64,000 bases of DNA from a bacterium (GCA_024742305.1 JANSYQ010000009.1:54464-118463), one strand, 5' to 3'; shown: positions 35,800 to 44,308, counted from the first letter of the stretch. Numbers and translations are program-made. Notes: generated from the sequence alone by a model not told the origin.

Positions 35800-35897
35800 A
35801 TATTGAATGTTGAATCATGAATAATGAATAATGAATAATGAATATTGAATCATGAATAATGAATATTGAATCATGAATGTTGAATGATGAATGATAA
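35800..35897. repeat. Thirteen to fourteen tandem copies of a 7-bp unit, ATnnTGA
   Basis: Units run without interruption: ATATTGA, ATGTTGA, ATCATGA, ATAATGA three times, ATATTGA, ATCATGA, ATAATGA, ATATTGA, ATCATGA, ATGTTGA, ATGATGA, and a last ATGATAA. It begins 10 bp after the stop of the beta-helix gene and ends 24 bp before the next ATG. It has no coding frame, since seven is not a multiple of three and TGA recurs in every frame. Confidence 0.9.
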
Positions 35898-35921
35898 TTG
35901 ATGAATTTTAATTAAGGATTG

Positions 35922-36440
35922 ATGAAATTACTGTTCTTCTCATTTTGTTTGACGTTATTTCCCTTTGAAAGTTTTTCGCAGGACGATTTCTATACTGCAA
36001 AGGACACAATACACATTGAGTTCCGAGGTCGTGTAAGTTTTATTGACAGTGTTCATCGTGAAGTTGAGGTTTTTATGAAGCGTGAAGGCGAACTGGTTGC
36101 CAAAACGCATATTGACACGGCTGGTAGGTATCAATTGGATGGCAAAATATTAGCACAATGTTATCTCACACTTCATTTTCGTGGAGAGGGTTTGTTGGAA
36201 AAGTATGTTTCATTTGATCTTACGAGTGACTCCATCAATCGATTCCCTGTTAGGTTCCGCCCAATTCAAGAACTGGACATCGATATGACATCTTTAAATA
36301 CGAACCATTCCATAACATCTATTGAAGTGGCGAAGTTTGATTGGTATAATGAACATCAGTTCATACGTCTAGATGCAGCCCATGCAAGGGAACAAAAAGA
36401 ATTCCTTAAGAAATACGCTGAAAAAGAAGAGGAAGACTAA
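35922..36440 (+). CDS. Secreted stand-alone paralogue of the giant TPR protein's N-terminal domain
   Basis: A 172-residue protein with signal peptide 1-19 (ending SFSQ). After it come IEFRGRVSF, IDTAGRYQLDG, VSFDLT and RPIQELDID, then VAKFDWYNEHQFIRLD. In the 1919-residue protein the same order is [34 protein letters not shown] and [16 protein letters not shown]. The C-terminus here ends with a charged helix (FLKKYAEKEEED) where the giant goes into its repeats. ATG 35922 is preferred to the TTG at 35919. It precedes the kinase gene by 112 bp on the same strand. The domain's function is unknown. Confidence 0.75.
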   Translation: MKLLFFSFCLTLFPFESFSQDDFYTAKDTIHIEFRGRVSFIDSVHREVEVFMKREGELVAKTHIDTAGRYQLDGKILAQCYLTLHFRGEGLLEKYVSFDLTSDSINRFPVRFRPIQELDIDMTSLNTNHSITSIEVAKFDWYNEHQFIRLDAAHAREQKEFLKKYAEKEEED

Positions 36441-36552
36441 CACTTCTCGGTGTTACAGTTAATTGTTGTAAACGACATAATTCTGTTACAAGTAACGTCC
36501 CGACCGCCACTTTCCGCTAGATTTTCTCCTATTATTTTCCGAGTTTTAGCCC

Positions 36553-38208
36553 ATGCAATCGAAGGCTTTCTTACTTACGCTTATTTTCTGTCTACTAGCA
36601 TCTGTGACTTCCTTTTCTCAGGGAACCAAGAAGCGAACATCTAGCTATGAATCGCATATAACGCAGGCCAAAGAGTATCACAAGGTCAACTTATTGGCGG
36701 AAGCACTCGAACAGTCGGATCTTGCCATTCGAAAAGCGAAAAATCCTAAGGAGAAAATCATTGCTGTCACATTAAAAGGAGAAATTTTACGAGCATCAGG
36801 AGATTTTCCCATGGCGTTGAATTGTCTTTGGTCGATGAGTAAGCAAGAAATTTATCAAGTGCCGCTCGAACTTCGTGTAAAACGCCTCGGAAGAATGGCC
36901 GCTGTACACCAAGAATATGGTGACATGGTTCGGAAATCTGAGGCTGACAGCATCATTATCTACATTGACTCAGCTCTTGAACTCGCACTTTCTGAACCGG
37001 AGAAAAATCAGTTTGAAATCGCTTCTCTGTACAATGAAATAGGCTTGTACGTTTTTCGTCGTGGTGACTCACCAAAGGGACGTGAGTATTTTACCAATTC
37101 CTGTAAAATTTTCAAGGAGCTTGGCGAGTATGAACAAATGGTTACCCCACTGAGCAATTTGTTGGAACTCGAATGTCTCGGACGCGACTTTGTGGTAACG
37201 GACTCGCTGATGGAGGAACTTGAAAACCTTATTGAAGGTAAGGATTGGTACCGTGTGAAAACGATTGCTTACAATGCATTGGCGATTGCGGCACGCATAA
37301 AAGGCGATGAAGTTGCTGGCCTTCGCTACGTTATCAAGCTTTATGAGAATACGCTGAAAAATCGGGAGCAAGTCAACTCCGAAAAAATGCTCGTCATTCG
37401 AGAGGTCTATGAGCGTGACAAATTGCAGCAACAGGTTCAGGCACAAAAGCTTAAAAACGAGAAAAATCGAGCCCAGCTGGAAAAAGCAGATAGAAATAGG
37501 CGCCGATTACTCATCTACTTAATTGTTGCACTCTTTGTTACTGGAGTTATTGCTCTGCTTATGTTCCGAGAACGAAAACTAAAGCGAAAGAATAAACAAA
37601 TCAATGAGAACTTGAGAGAAGCCAATCACCGTTACGAAATGTTGGTGATTGAAAGCAACCACCGGATCAAGAACAATCTTCAAATGATTCAAGCGCTGCT
37701 GGATTATACACAAAAAGGTGTGGGTGATAGTGAGTCGCGCGTAGTTCGATCCATTGCCGGTAAAATAAATACCATTAGTGCCTTGCACAAGTACCTCCAC
37801 TCACGCGATCACAACGAGAATATTTCACTTTCACTCTACTTCAATGAAATTGAGCGCTTGTATGCCAATATGGCTCCGAAAGAATTCCAAATGAGCATGT
37901 CTGTGGACGACGTCGAAATTGGTAGTGAGCGCATTGTTTATTTTGGACTAATCCTCAACGAAATGTTATCCAATACACTGGAGCACGCACCCGACACTAT
38001 TAACAACATACAAGTTTCTGTGGAGCGCGTGGATGGAAAGTGGCGTTTTTGCTATGTTGATCAATCCAAGCGAAAAAATAACTTCAAGGAAGGCATGGGC
38101 ACTCAATTGATTCGAAATCTCATTCAATATTTGGGTGGTGATAACTTTGAATTCGACCCGAATACGGGTAAGTATCAATTCGACTTTAAAGTGGATGAGG
38201 GCAGTTAA
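36553..38208 (+). CDS. TPR-containing sensor histidine kinase (HisKA_2 type)
   Basis: A 551-residue protein: signal peptide 1-22, a periplasmic TPR-like sensor of about 25-290, a coiled coil, one membrane helix (about 318-337), then a HisKA_2-type dimerisation segment with ESNHRIKNNLQM (His370) and a C-terminal ATPase domain. The N box LNEMLSNTLEHA (Asn474) is good, but where the G1 box DxGxG is expected the sequence reads YVDQSKRKN (Asp503), lacking both glycines; GMGTQLI (G2) is present. ATP binding may be weakened. The palindrome GTTACAAGTAAC at 36485-36496 lies upstream. It converges with the LytTR regulator gene 38212, their stops 3 bp apart. Confidence 0.85.
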   Translation: MQSKAFLLTLIFCLLASVTSFSQGTKKRTSSYESHITQAKEYHKVNLLAEALEQSDLAIRKAKNPKEKIIAVTLKGEILRASGDFPMALNCLWSMSKQEIYQVPLELRVKRLGRMAAVHQEYGDMVRKSEADSIIIYIDSALELALSEPEKNQFEIASLYNEIGLYVFRRGDSPKGREYFTNSCKIFKELGEYEQMVTPLSNLLELECLGRDFVVTDSLMEELENLIEGKDWYRVKTIAYNALAIAARIKGDEVAGLRYVIKLYENTLKNREQVNSEKMLVIREVYERDKLQQQVQAQKLKNEKNRAQLEKADRNRRRLLIYLIVALFVTGVIALLMFRERKLKRKNKQINENLREANHRYEMLVIESNHRIKNNLQMIQALLDYTQKGVGDSESRVVRSIAGKINTISALHKYLHSRDHNENISLSLYFNEIERLYANMAPKEFQMSMSVDDVEIGSERIVYFGLILNEMLSNTLEHAPDTINNIQVSVERVDGKWRFCYVDQSKRKNNFKEGMGTQLIRNLIQYLGGDNFEFDPNTGKYQFDFKVDEGS

Positions 38209-38211
38209 CTA

Positions 38212-38865
38212 TCAGAGAGCGTCCTTGTATCGTCTTGAAACGGGAATAGAAACTCCATTGACCATAACTTCTCCGTTTCGCCGAGACTCTACAAAGTTTC
38301 GGTTGATCAAATAAGATCTATGGACGCGCAAAAAGTCTTGATCGGGCAACTCTTCAGCAATTTCCTTTAGCAATTTACGCTGTACTGTTTTTCCTTTATG
38401 GGTGTAAATCTCGATGTATGCTCCGTCGCCTTTGATGTAGTAAATGTCGCCGGGAGCCATATCTACCAATCCGTTTTTGGTTCGAATACTGATGGCTTTT
38501 TGTTGGCTCAATCGGATTTTTTCCAAGGCCGCAACCACATCAAATCGTTGAAACGGCTTTGTGATGTATCCCGCTGGTTGCAGACGCGCCGCTTCCTTCA
38601 AGGTTAGTTCATCACGATTTGCTGTAATGAAAACGAAGGGAATGTTTCGCTTACTCAAATGTTCACCCACATCGAGTCCCGTCAGAGTGTCAGACAAGAA
38701 TATATCCACAAGCGCGGCATCAAACTCCCAGTTGGTTGTATTGAGAAATTGCTCTGCGGATGGATATACTCCAACCACATCAAACCCCAAATCTAAGACA
38801 AGGTCTTTGAGTTGATTTCCAACGAAAAATTCGTCTTCGATGATAACAATTCCAATTCTTGACAT
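38212..38865 (-). CDS. LytTR-family response regulator
   Basis: A 217-residue regulator. The receiver domain (1-120) has IIEDEFF (acidic pair), ALVDIFL (phospho-acceptor Asp), FITANRD and the lysine in YITKPF. The LytTR DNA-binding domain (about 125-217) has DIYYIKGDGAYIEIYT, FLRVHRSYLINRNFV and VSIPVSRRYKDAL. It probably works with the kinase gene that converges with it. The intergenic gap is 3 bp, so no terminator lies between the two genes. Confidence 0.9.
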   Translation of the reverse strand: MSRIGIVIIEDEFFVGNQLKDLVLDLGFDVVGVYPSAEQFLNTTNWEFDAALVDIFLSDTLTGLDVGEHLSKRNIPFVFITANRDELTLKEAARLQPAGYITKPFQRFDVVAALEKIRLSQQKAISIRTKNGLVDMAPGDIYYIKGDGAYIEIYTHKGKTVQRKLLKEIAEELPDQDFLRVHRSYLINRNFVESRRNGEVMVNGVSIPVSRRYKDAL

Positions 38866-38959
38866 AACCGTATTCGTTGGACGAATTTAACGCTATACAA
38901 CACAATACCAAGGCTTATGTTATAATTGGCTCCTTTTTGTTGTGATTGTCAAAAACAAA

Positions 38960-38997
38960 AAACCACCGCTTTGACTTTACTCAAAGAACGGTGGTTT
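38960..38997 (-). terminator. Rho-independent terminator after glnN
   Basis: AAACCACCG (38960-38968) pairs with CGGTGGTTT (38989-38997), with an inner CTTTGA/TCAAAG stem. On the minus strand the hairpin runs into six T. It lies 23 bp beyond the glutamine synthetase stop. Confidence 0.85.
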
Positions 38998-39020
38998 CTT
39001 ACTTTTCGTTATGCTTTCGA

Positions 39021-41207
39021 TTATCTCGTGAAGAGCATTTCACGGAATTTTGGCAATCTCCATTCCTCATCATCGATAAGCAATTCTAGCTTGTCTACGT
39101 GATAACGAATCTTATCGAAGTGGATTCTTACCGTATCACAGTAAGCAATAGCGCGCTCTTCGATATCTTCAATTTGATTCGCTTTCTTGCGTGCTTCCAA
39201 CATGATATCGTTCGCTTTGTTCATTTCGTTCATGTGTGCTGCGAGACTTTGTATCACCTCAATTTGTCCGGCTCCGGCAGCTTTTCCTTCCTTCGCTCCC
39301 AAAACATCCTGCAAGCCCTTAACGTTTGAAATCAATTTGTTTTGGTACTGAACAGCCGCTGGAACAATGAAGTTACGCACCATTTCGTTGATCACACGAG
39401 CTTCGATTTGAATTTTCATCACGTAGTTTTCAAATTCGATTTCCTGACGTGCTTCTAACTCGCGCGGTGTTAAAACGCCCATTTCATCGAACAATTCAGA
39501 CACTTCTTTGCGTCCCCAAACTTGAAGCGCACGTGGAGAATCTTTTAGGTTGCTTAGTCCGCGAGATTCTGCTTCCTTCACCCACTCTTCTCCGTACCCA
39601 TTTCCTTCGAAGCGAATTTTCTTCGACTCTTTGATCAATTTCTGCAATTCTTTCAAAATAGCCTCGTCCTTGCTATCACCTTTCTTAATGCGTTCATCGA
39701 CTGAAGCCTTGAATAATTGCAATTGCTTCGCCATAATTGTGTTCAACACAATCATCGCAGAAGAACAGTTTGCTGAAGATCCAACCGCTCGGAATTCAAA
39801 TTTATTTCCTGTAAATGCGAACGGTGAAGTACGGTTACGGTCTGTATTATCCAATAAGATTTGTGGAATTTTACCGATGTTCAGTTTCAATTCTGTTTTA
39901 TCTTCCGGTGTCATTTTCCCCGCTTTGATGCTTTTCTCAAGCTTATCCAAAACAGCAGTCAATTGCGAACCGATAAATGCAGAAATAATTGCTGGTGGTG
40001 CCTCATTGGCTCCCAAACGGTGATCGTTTCCAGCTCCTGCGATGGCAGCACGCAACAAGTCGGCGTTGTCGTGAATTGCCTTAATCGTGTTCACAAAGAA
40101 CGTCAAGAACTGCATGTTCGACTTAGGGTTTTTACCTGGTGCCAACAAGTTCACGCCTGTATTAGTGCTCAATGACCAGTTGTTGTGTTTTCCTGATCCG
40201 TTTACGCCTGCAAATGGTTTTTCGTGAAGCAATACACGGAAATCGTGGCGGCGTGCTACTTTTTCCAAAAGATCCATCAACAATAGGTTGTGATCGTTTG
40301 CCAGGTTACATTCTTCAAAGATTGGCGCACATTCGAATTGGTTCGGCGCTACCTCGTTGTGACGTGTTGTTACCGGAATTCCTAATCGAATAGCTTCTGT
40401 TTCGAACTCGCGCATGAATGCAGTTGCACGTGTTGGAATTGATCCGAAGTAGTGGTCGTCTAATTGTTGTCCTTTTGCGGAAGCATGTCCGAAAATGGCG
40501 CGTCCTGTCATCATAAGATCTGGACGAGCGTTGAAAAATGCTTTATCTACAAGGAAGTATTCTTGCTCCCACCCAAGTGTAGCGGTTACTTTATCAACGT
40601 TTTTATCAAAGTATCGGCATACATCAACTGCAGCGTTATTTACAGCCTGAAGTGCTTTCAATAGCGGCATCTTGTAATCCAATGCTTCTCCTGTGTATGC
40701 AATAAAGATGGTTGGAATACACAAAGTTTTGTCAATTACGAATGCTGGAGAAGAAGGATCCCAAGCTGTGTATCCACGTGCCTCAAATGTATTTCGAATG
40801 CCTCCGTTCGGGAAAGAGGATGCATCCGGTTCTTGTTGTACCAATAAGTCTCCATCAAAACGCTCAATAGCTTTTCCAGGTCCAACAGGTTTAAAGAAAG
40901 CATCGTGTTTTTCTGCTGTTGATCCAGTCAATGGCTGGAACCAGTGCGTATAATGCGTAGCTCCTTTGGTAATGGCCCAGTCTTTCATCGCTGAAGCCAC
41001 CTGATCCGCCATCGCACGATCCAAGCGTGTACCTTCATAAATCGCTTGCTTCATGGATTTGTACGCCTCGTTTGGAAGGTACTCACGCATTACTTCTAGG
41101 TGAAATACGTTTTCTCCGAAGATTTCAGAAATTTTCCCGTTAAAATCGATGGGTTTGGGTGTTCTGTGAAGAACATCGTAGTAAGCTTGCATTCGCTGAT
41201 TTGCCAT
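39021..41207 (-). CDS. glnN: Glutamine synthetase type III
   Basis: A 728-residue enzyme that makes glutamine from glutamate, ammonia and ATP. The size and motifs are those of the GSIII (GlnN) class: THWFQPLTGSTAEKHDAFF, GWEQEYFLVD (metal-binding Glu), FGHASAKGQQLDDHYFGSIP, EVAPNQFECAPIFEE, EKPFAGVNGSGKHNNWS and NRTSPFAFTGNKFEFRAVGSS. It is transcribed alone, with a promoter at 41226-41254 and a strong terminator. Upstream inverted CCCC/GGGG words suggest regulation, as described separately. Confidence 0.95.
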   Translation of the reverse strand: MANQRMQAYYDVLHRTPKPIDFNGKISEIFGENVFHLEVMREYLPNEAYKSMKQAIYEGTRLDRAMADQVASAMKDWAITKGATHYTHWFQPLTGSTAEKHDAFFKPVGPGKAIERFDGDLLVQQEPDASSFPNGGIRNTFEARGYTAWDPSSPAFVIDKTLCIPTIFIAYTGEALDYKMPLLKALQAVNNAAVDVCRYFDKNVDKVTATLGWEQEYFLVDKAFFNARPDLMMTGRAIFGHASAKGQQLDDHYFGSIPTRATAFMREFETEAIRLGIPVTTRHNEVAPNQFECAPIFEECNLANDHNLLLMDLLEKVARRHDFRVLLHEKPFAGVNGSGKHNNWSLSTNTGVNLLAPGKNPKSNMQFLTFFVNTIKAIHDNADLLRAAIAGAGNDHRLGANEAPPAIISAFIGSQLTAVLDKLEKSIKAGKMTPEDKTELKLNIGKIPQILLDNTDRNRTSPFAFTGNKFEFRAVGSSANCSSAMIVLNTIMAKQLQLFKASVDERIKKGDSKDEAILKELQKLIKESKKIRFEGNGYGEEWVKEAESRGLSNLKDSPRALQVWGRKEVSELFDEMGVLTPRELEARQEIEFENYVMKIQIEARVINEMVRNFIVPAAVQYQNKLISNVKGLQDVLGAKEGKAAGAGQIEVIQSLAAHMNEMNKANDIMLEARKKANQIEDIEERAIAYCDTVRIHFDKIRYHVDKLELLIDDEEWRLPKFREMLFTR

Positions 41208-41225
41208 GACGAAAAGTTTTTTTTA

Positions 41226-41254
41226 CAAAATTACAACAAAATTCAGGGGGTCAA
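41226..41254 (-). promoter_or_regulatory. Promoter of glnN
   Basis: On the minus strand TTG (41252-41254), an 18-bp spacer and TAATTTTG (41226-41233), a perfect TAnnTTTG -7 box. The word ACCCCCT (complement at 41245-41251) sits directly after the -33 box. Confidence 0.6.
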
Positions 41255-41283
41255 TTCAAAAAAAAGCAACTTTTTATCAACAC

Positions 41284-41304
41284 ACCCCTATTTTTTTAGG
41301 GGGT
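41284..41304. promoter_or_regulatory. Possible operator: inverted ACCCC words upstream of glnN
   Basis: ACCCCTA (41284-41290) and TAGGGGGT (41297-41304) form an inverted repeat around a T tract. The half-site AGGGGGT recurs at 41245-41251 within the glnN promoter, 53 bp away and in the same orientation. Candidate binding site of a nitrogen or stress regulator; the factor is unknown. Confidence 0.45.
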
Positions 41305-41372
41305 AAAATTCAATTTTCACTCATTTACACCTCGAATTCTCTTGAAATTGGTGGAACACCTTCAAAAAAGGA

Positions 41373-41906
41373 CTATTTCAATACTTTTCGGTAACAATCG
41401 AACACAGAAGGCGCGATGAAGTTTTTTGCCTTTTCTGCCTTGGTAGGTTTTCTTTCAATGAAATCTGTGGTGGAAATATGTTGATAACCTAAGCGTAAGT
41501 ACCAATGATGTAGTCGTTGCTTCGCTTCCAACTCTTTGTTTTTCAGGCGCAATATTTCCAACTCCATAAATTCGGCCCCGTTCGACTTTGCTTTTTCTTC
41601 CGCTGCTTTAATCAAAGCACGACCGATGTTCATTCCTTTGTAATCAAAATCTACGGAGAACAATCCAAAGGCATAAGTGTTGTTGTTAAGTGGATACGTG
41701 TGAATACTGCCAACTGGGTCATTTTCAACCCAAGCACCGATGAGCTCTCCTTTTTCGATAATTGCACTAAATTCATCCGGCAACATACGCTTGTAATCCT
41801 CTCCCCAAATCTCTACTTCCGTTACTTTGTATGCGTGAAGCATGATGTTGTAGAGGCGCTGAATATCATCTGAAGCGTCTTGAGGAGTAACAGGGCGAAT
41901 TTCCAT
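41373..41906 (-). CDS. GNAT-family N-acetyltransferase
   Basis: A 177-residue enzyme beginning MEIRPVTPQDASDDIQRLY. Later it shows AFGLFSVDFDYKGMNIGRALIKAAEEKA, the acetyl-CoA-binding motif A in the GNAT form (here K-G-x-N-I-G-R-A), and LHHWYLRLGYQHISTTDFIE, the usual C-terminal Y-x-x-x-G-Y block. The acceptor is unknown. The ATG at 41904-41906 starts the fold; the upstream 35 residues of the open frame do not fit. It is transcribed toward the glnN promoter region on the same strand. Confidence 0.85.
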   Translation of the reverse strand: MEIRPVTPQDASDDIQRLYNIMLHAYKVTEVEIWGEDYKRMLPDEFSAIIEKGELIGAWVENDPVGSIHTYPLNNNTYAFGLFSVDFDYKGMNIGRALIKAAEEKAKSNGAEFMELEILRLKNKELEAKQRLHHWYLRLGYQHISTTDFIERKPTKAEKAKNFIAPSVFDCYRKVLK

Positions 41907-42058
41907 GAAGCAAAGGTAAGAAGGATAAGAACTTGGAAGGTGCAAAATTGAGGCAATTCCTTGGAGCTTAACATTTCTAGAATTATACCACCAAACCAAA
42001 AATGGCCGCACTGAGAGTAACGACCATTTCCTTGCGCTGTTGCGCCTTGAATCAGACC

Positions 42059-43501
42059 CTAGAAGGCTATCTTCACTTCATCTTGATCTGCAGATTGATT
42101 AATGTACCAGTTACCATCAATGAGAACAAGCTCTAGTTTCTGATCGTAAGACTTGTTCGAAAGTTTACCGTACTCTGAACCGCGACTCGTAGATTTTAAA
42201 ACCGATGATGACATACCCGCCGCCTTGTATTTTTTCTTTGTCTCCTTATCTCTCGCAGCTTCGCGACGAATGCTAATTGTCAAGTCAATGTACGGCCCTT
42301 CTGTATCTCCAAACTCGTAGCTATAAGGAATATCCCCCTGAGTTCGCGTTACCTCCAGAGTACACACTTTATCTGTGAAGCTCTGAATCAAATCTCCGTA
42401 TGACTTTGCCAGTGCATCTGCATTTTTTGGATTCATAAATGGTTTCAAAGCCTTAACAACAGCTGCACCGTCTCCACTTTCCAAGGTTTTCAAAGCTGTA
42501 TTGATTTCTTCCATGCGCTTTTCAATAAAAGCCTCACTTCCAACGGGCTGCTCCACCTTGTATTTCTGCTGCATCAGTTCCTCGAAAGAACGATCCGCTA
42601 ACGTTTCAAACCACTGAGGATCGTCCTTCATGTCTTTCACAGAACGAATTAATCCAGCATTGTTAGCTACTTCAAATCCAGGTGCGTCTGGATCTAAGTA
42701 ATTCTTGACCCAACCATTCTGCATCGGTTGCAGACTGTAGGACCCGTTGTTGTAAGTCGCTTCAAAAGGTATTATGAAGTAATCTCGATCAACACGTTCT
42801 GCTCCTCCTTCTGCTGTCTTATCAGTGATATATTCGCCCAAAATACTGAGTCCCCAGTGAAATTTCGTAGCAGAGAGGTTTTTATAGTACTGATAACTAT
42901 GCGAATACGCCATTACAGAATCAACTTTTATGATATTATTGATCGGGTGCTGCGGATGCATTAAAGTTTCATTTGACTTTCGATTTGCCATGATATAATC
43001 CATCATCATCTTCTTGCGCTCATCGTCTGTAAGCTTCGGCAAACCGTAACTTTCGCATTCTATTGGATCTAACAATAGATACTCATAGTTCCATTTATTG
43101 TCTTCAAAATCCTGTGGAGTGCGTCTTGTGTACGTTACTTTGAAGAAAATTTTGTGTGAGATTCCCTTTGCATCTTTGGGAGTTACCAAAAACGTGGAGA
43201 AACTTCGCATGTCCATGTAATTTTTGTTCAAGGATACCTTGTACGCATCATCCGATCTCCAATACCATTTCGTGTAGAAATAGTCCTTTAGCTCCGATTT
43301 TTGTGCCATGCGAATTTTCCCTTTATTGATCAAAGCGGGATCATAACCATACGACTCTAACAGTTGTTTTGTGACCTCATCTTTTTTCATATCGCTCGTA
43401 ATAGTTGCGATAGAAGGATCTGCTGGATAGTTTTGTGCCTTCAACTCCAAACTCCAAAGAAAAGTCAAAAGCAGTGCGATTGTAATGTGTAATGTTTTCA
43501 T
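42059..43501 (-). CDS. Secreted protein of unknown function, 480 residues
   Basis: Signal peptide 1-22 (ends LKAQ). The mature part is soluble, mixed alpha/beta, with lysine- and tyrosine-rich stretches (KYKAAGMSSSVLKS, YGKLSNKSYDQKLELVLIDG near the end). I do not recognise a family. It follows the LytTR regulator gene by 108 bp on the same strand, and the gap holds a 21-bp-spaced direct repeat that fits a LytTR operator, so it is a candidate target of that regulator. The ATG at 43499-43501 is chosen because it starts the signal peptide. Confidence 0.65.
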   Translation of the reverse strand: MKTLHITIALLLTFLWSLELKAQNYPADPSIATITSDMKKDEVTKQLLESYGYDPALINKGKIRMAQKSELKDYFYTKWYWRSDDAYKVSLNKNYMDMRSFSTFLVTPKDAKGISHKIFFKVTYTRRTPQDFEDNKWNYEYLLLDPIECESYGLPKLTDDERKKMMMDYIMANRKSNETLMHPQHPINNIIKVDSVMAYSHSYQYYKNLSATKFHWGLSILGEYITDKTAEGGAERVDRDYFIIPFEATYNNGSYSLQPMQNGWVKNYLDPDAPGFEVANNAGLIRSVKDMKDDPQWFETLADRSFEELMQQKYKVEQPVGSEAFIEKRMEEINTALKTLESGDGAAVVKALKPFMNPKNADALAKSYGDLIQSFTDKVCTLEVTRTQGDIPYSYEFGDTEGPYIDLTISIRREAARDKETKKKYKAAGMSSSVLKSTSRGSEYGKLSNKSYDQKLELVLIDGNWYINQSADQDEVKIAF

Positions 43502-43561
43502 CTGATTCAATTTTATTTGACCGCAAACTACCATCACACGGGCGATTGCAGAATTTAACTT

Positions 43562-43590
43562 GGTGAATCAGGAAAATTATAGGGTGAATC
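43562..43590. promoter_or_regulatory. Direct repeat fitting a LytTR operator
   Basis: GGTGAATCAGG at 43562 and GGTGAATCGGG at 43583 agree at 10 of 11 positions and start 21 bp apart, two helical turns. LytTR proteins typically bind two short direct repeats about 21-22 bp apart. The pair lies between the LytTR gene (43610) and the start of the secreted-protein gene (43501). Confidence 0.55.
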
Positions 43591-43609
43591 GGGAGTTTTA
43601 AGAAGTAAA

Positions 43610-44308
43610 TCAAAGAAGATCTAGGCGCTCAACAATGTTTTTACGCAGCGTTTCGCTTACCGGAATCTCTTCATTGCCTATCAAGACGAAGTTTCCTCCC
43701 AAGCGTTCGATTTTTTTCAAATTAACAAGGTAGGAACGATGGCACCGAATAAACCCATGGGATGCCAACTGCTCCTCCGTCTTTTTCAATGTGGCACTCA
43801 GAACGTAACGCTTATCCTTGGTGTGCAAATGGGTATAGTTGTCGTCTGCTTTGGCATAAAGAACGTCTTCATATGCCAATCTTACATGTCCCAGTGCATC
43901 CTTCACGAAAAAATGCGAATTGATTTCTTCTTGCTTGGCATCGGGCTTCTTTGCTGGTAGAAGCGCCAAAACACTGCGTAGTTGTTCCACTTTAAACGGT
44001 TTCGAGATAAATCCTGCGGGATTGGCGTGTTTTACTCTACTCAGCGTTTTATCATCCGTATTTGAAGAAATAAAAACAAAAGGAAGTTCGTACTTGCTAT
44101 TGAGAACGTGTGAGATGTCGACCCCATCGAGCGCTCCTTGAATTTGGATATCAAGCAACACAAGATCAGGTCTCGAAGTATCCAAAACCGCGAATAGTTC
44201 GTCGGCGCTGTCAACAATTGCTAGTACTTCATACTTCAGGTCCACAAGCAATAATGCCAAGTGATCTGCGATTAGCGCCTCGTCCTCTACAATCACTATT
44301 CGTTTCAT
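43610..44308 (-). CDS. LytTR-family response regulator
   Basis: A 232-residue regulator. The receiver domain has VEDEALIADH, VLLDIQI (phospho-acceptor Asp), FISSNTDD and FISKPFK (lysine). The linker is charged (KKPDAKQEE). The LytTR DNA-binding domain follows with DVLYAKADDNYTHLHT, FIRCHRSYLVN and IPVSETLRKNIVERL. It overlaps the upstream kinase gene by four bases (ATGA), so the two are coupled, in contrast to the convergent pair at 36.6-38.9 kb. Confidence 0.92.
   Translation of the reverse strand: MKRIVIVEDEALIADHLALLLVDLKYEVLAIVDSADELFAVLDTSRPDLVLLDIQIQGALDGVDISHVLNSKYELPFVFISSNTDDKTLSRVKHANPAGFISKPFKVEQLRSVLALLPAKKPDAKQEEINSHFFVKDALGHVRLAYEDVLYAKADDNYTHLHTKDKRYVLSATLKKTEEQLASHGFIRCHRSYLVNLKKIERLGGNFVLIGNEEIPVSETLRKNIVERLDLL

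Noticed and set aside
35800..35897. CRISPR array at the 7-bp repeat
   Set aside because: Units are contiguous with no spacers and no cas gene nearby.
36485..36496. GTTACAAGTAAC palindrome upstream of the convergent kinase as an operator
   Set aside because: Only one 12-bp site, no matching second copy at a suitable distance, so kept as a note in the kinase entry.
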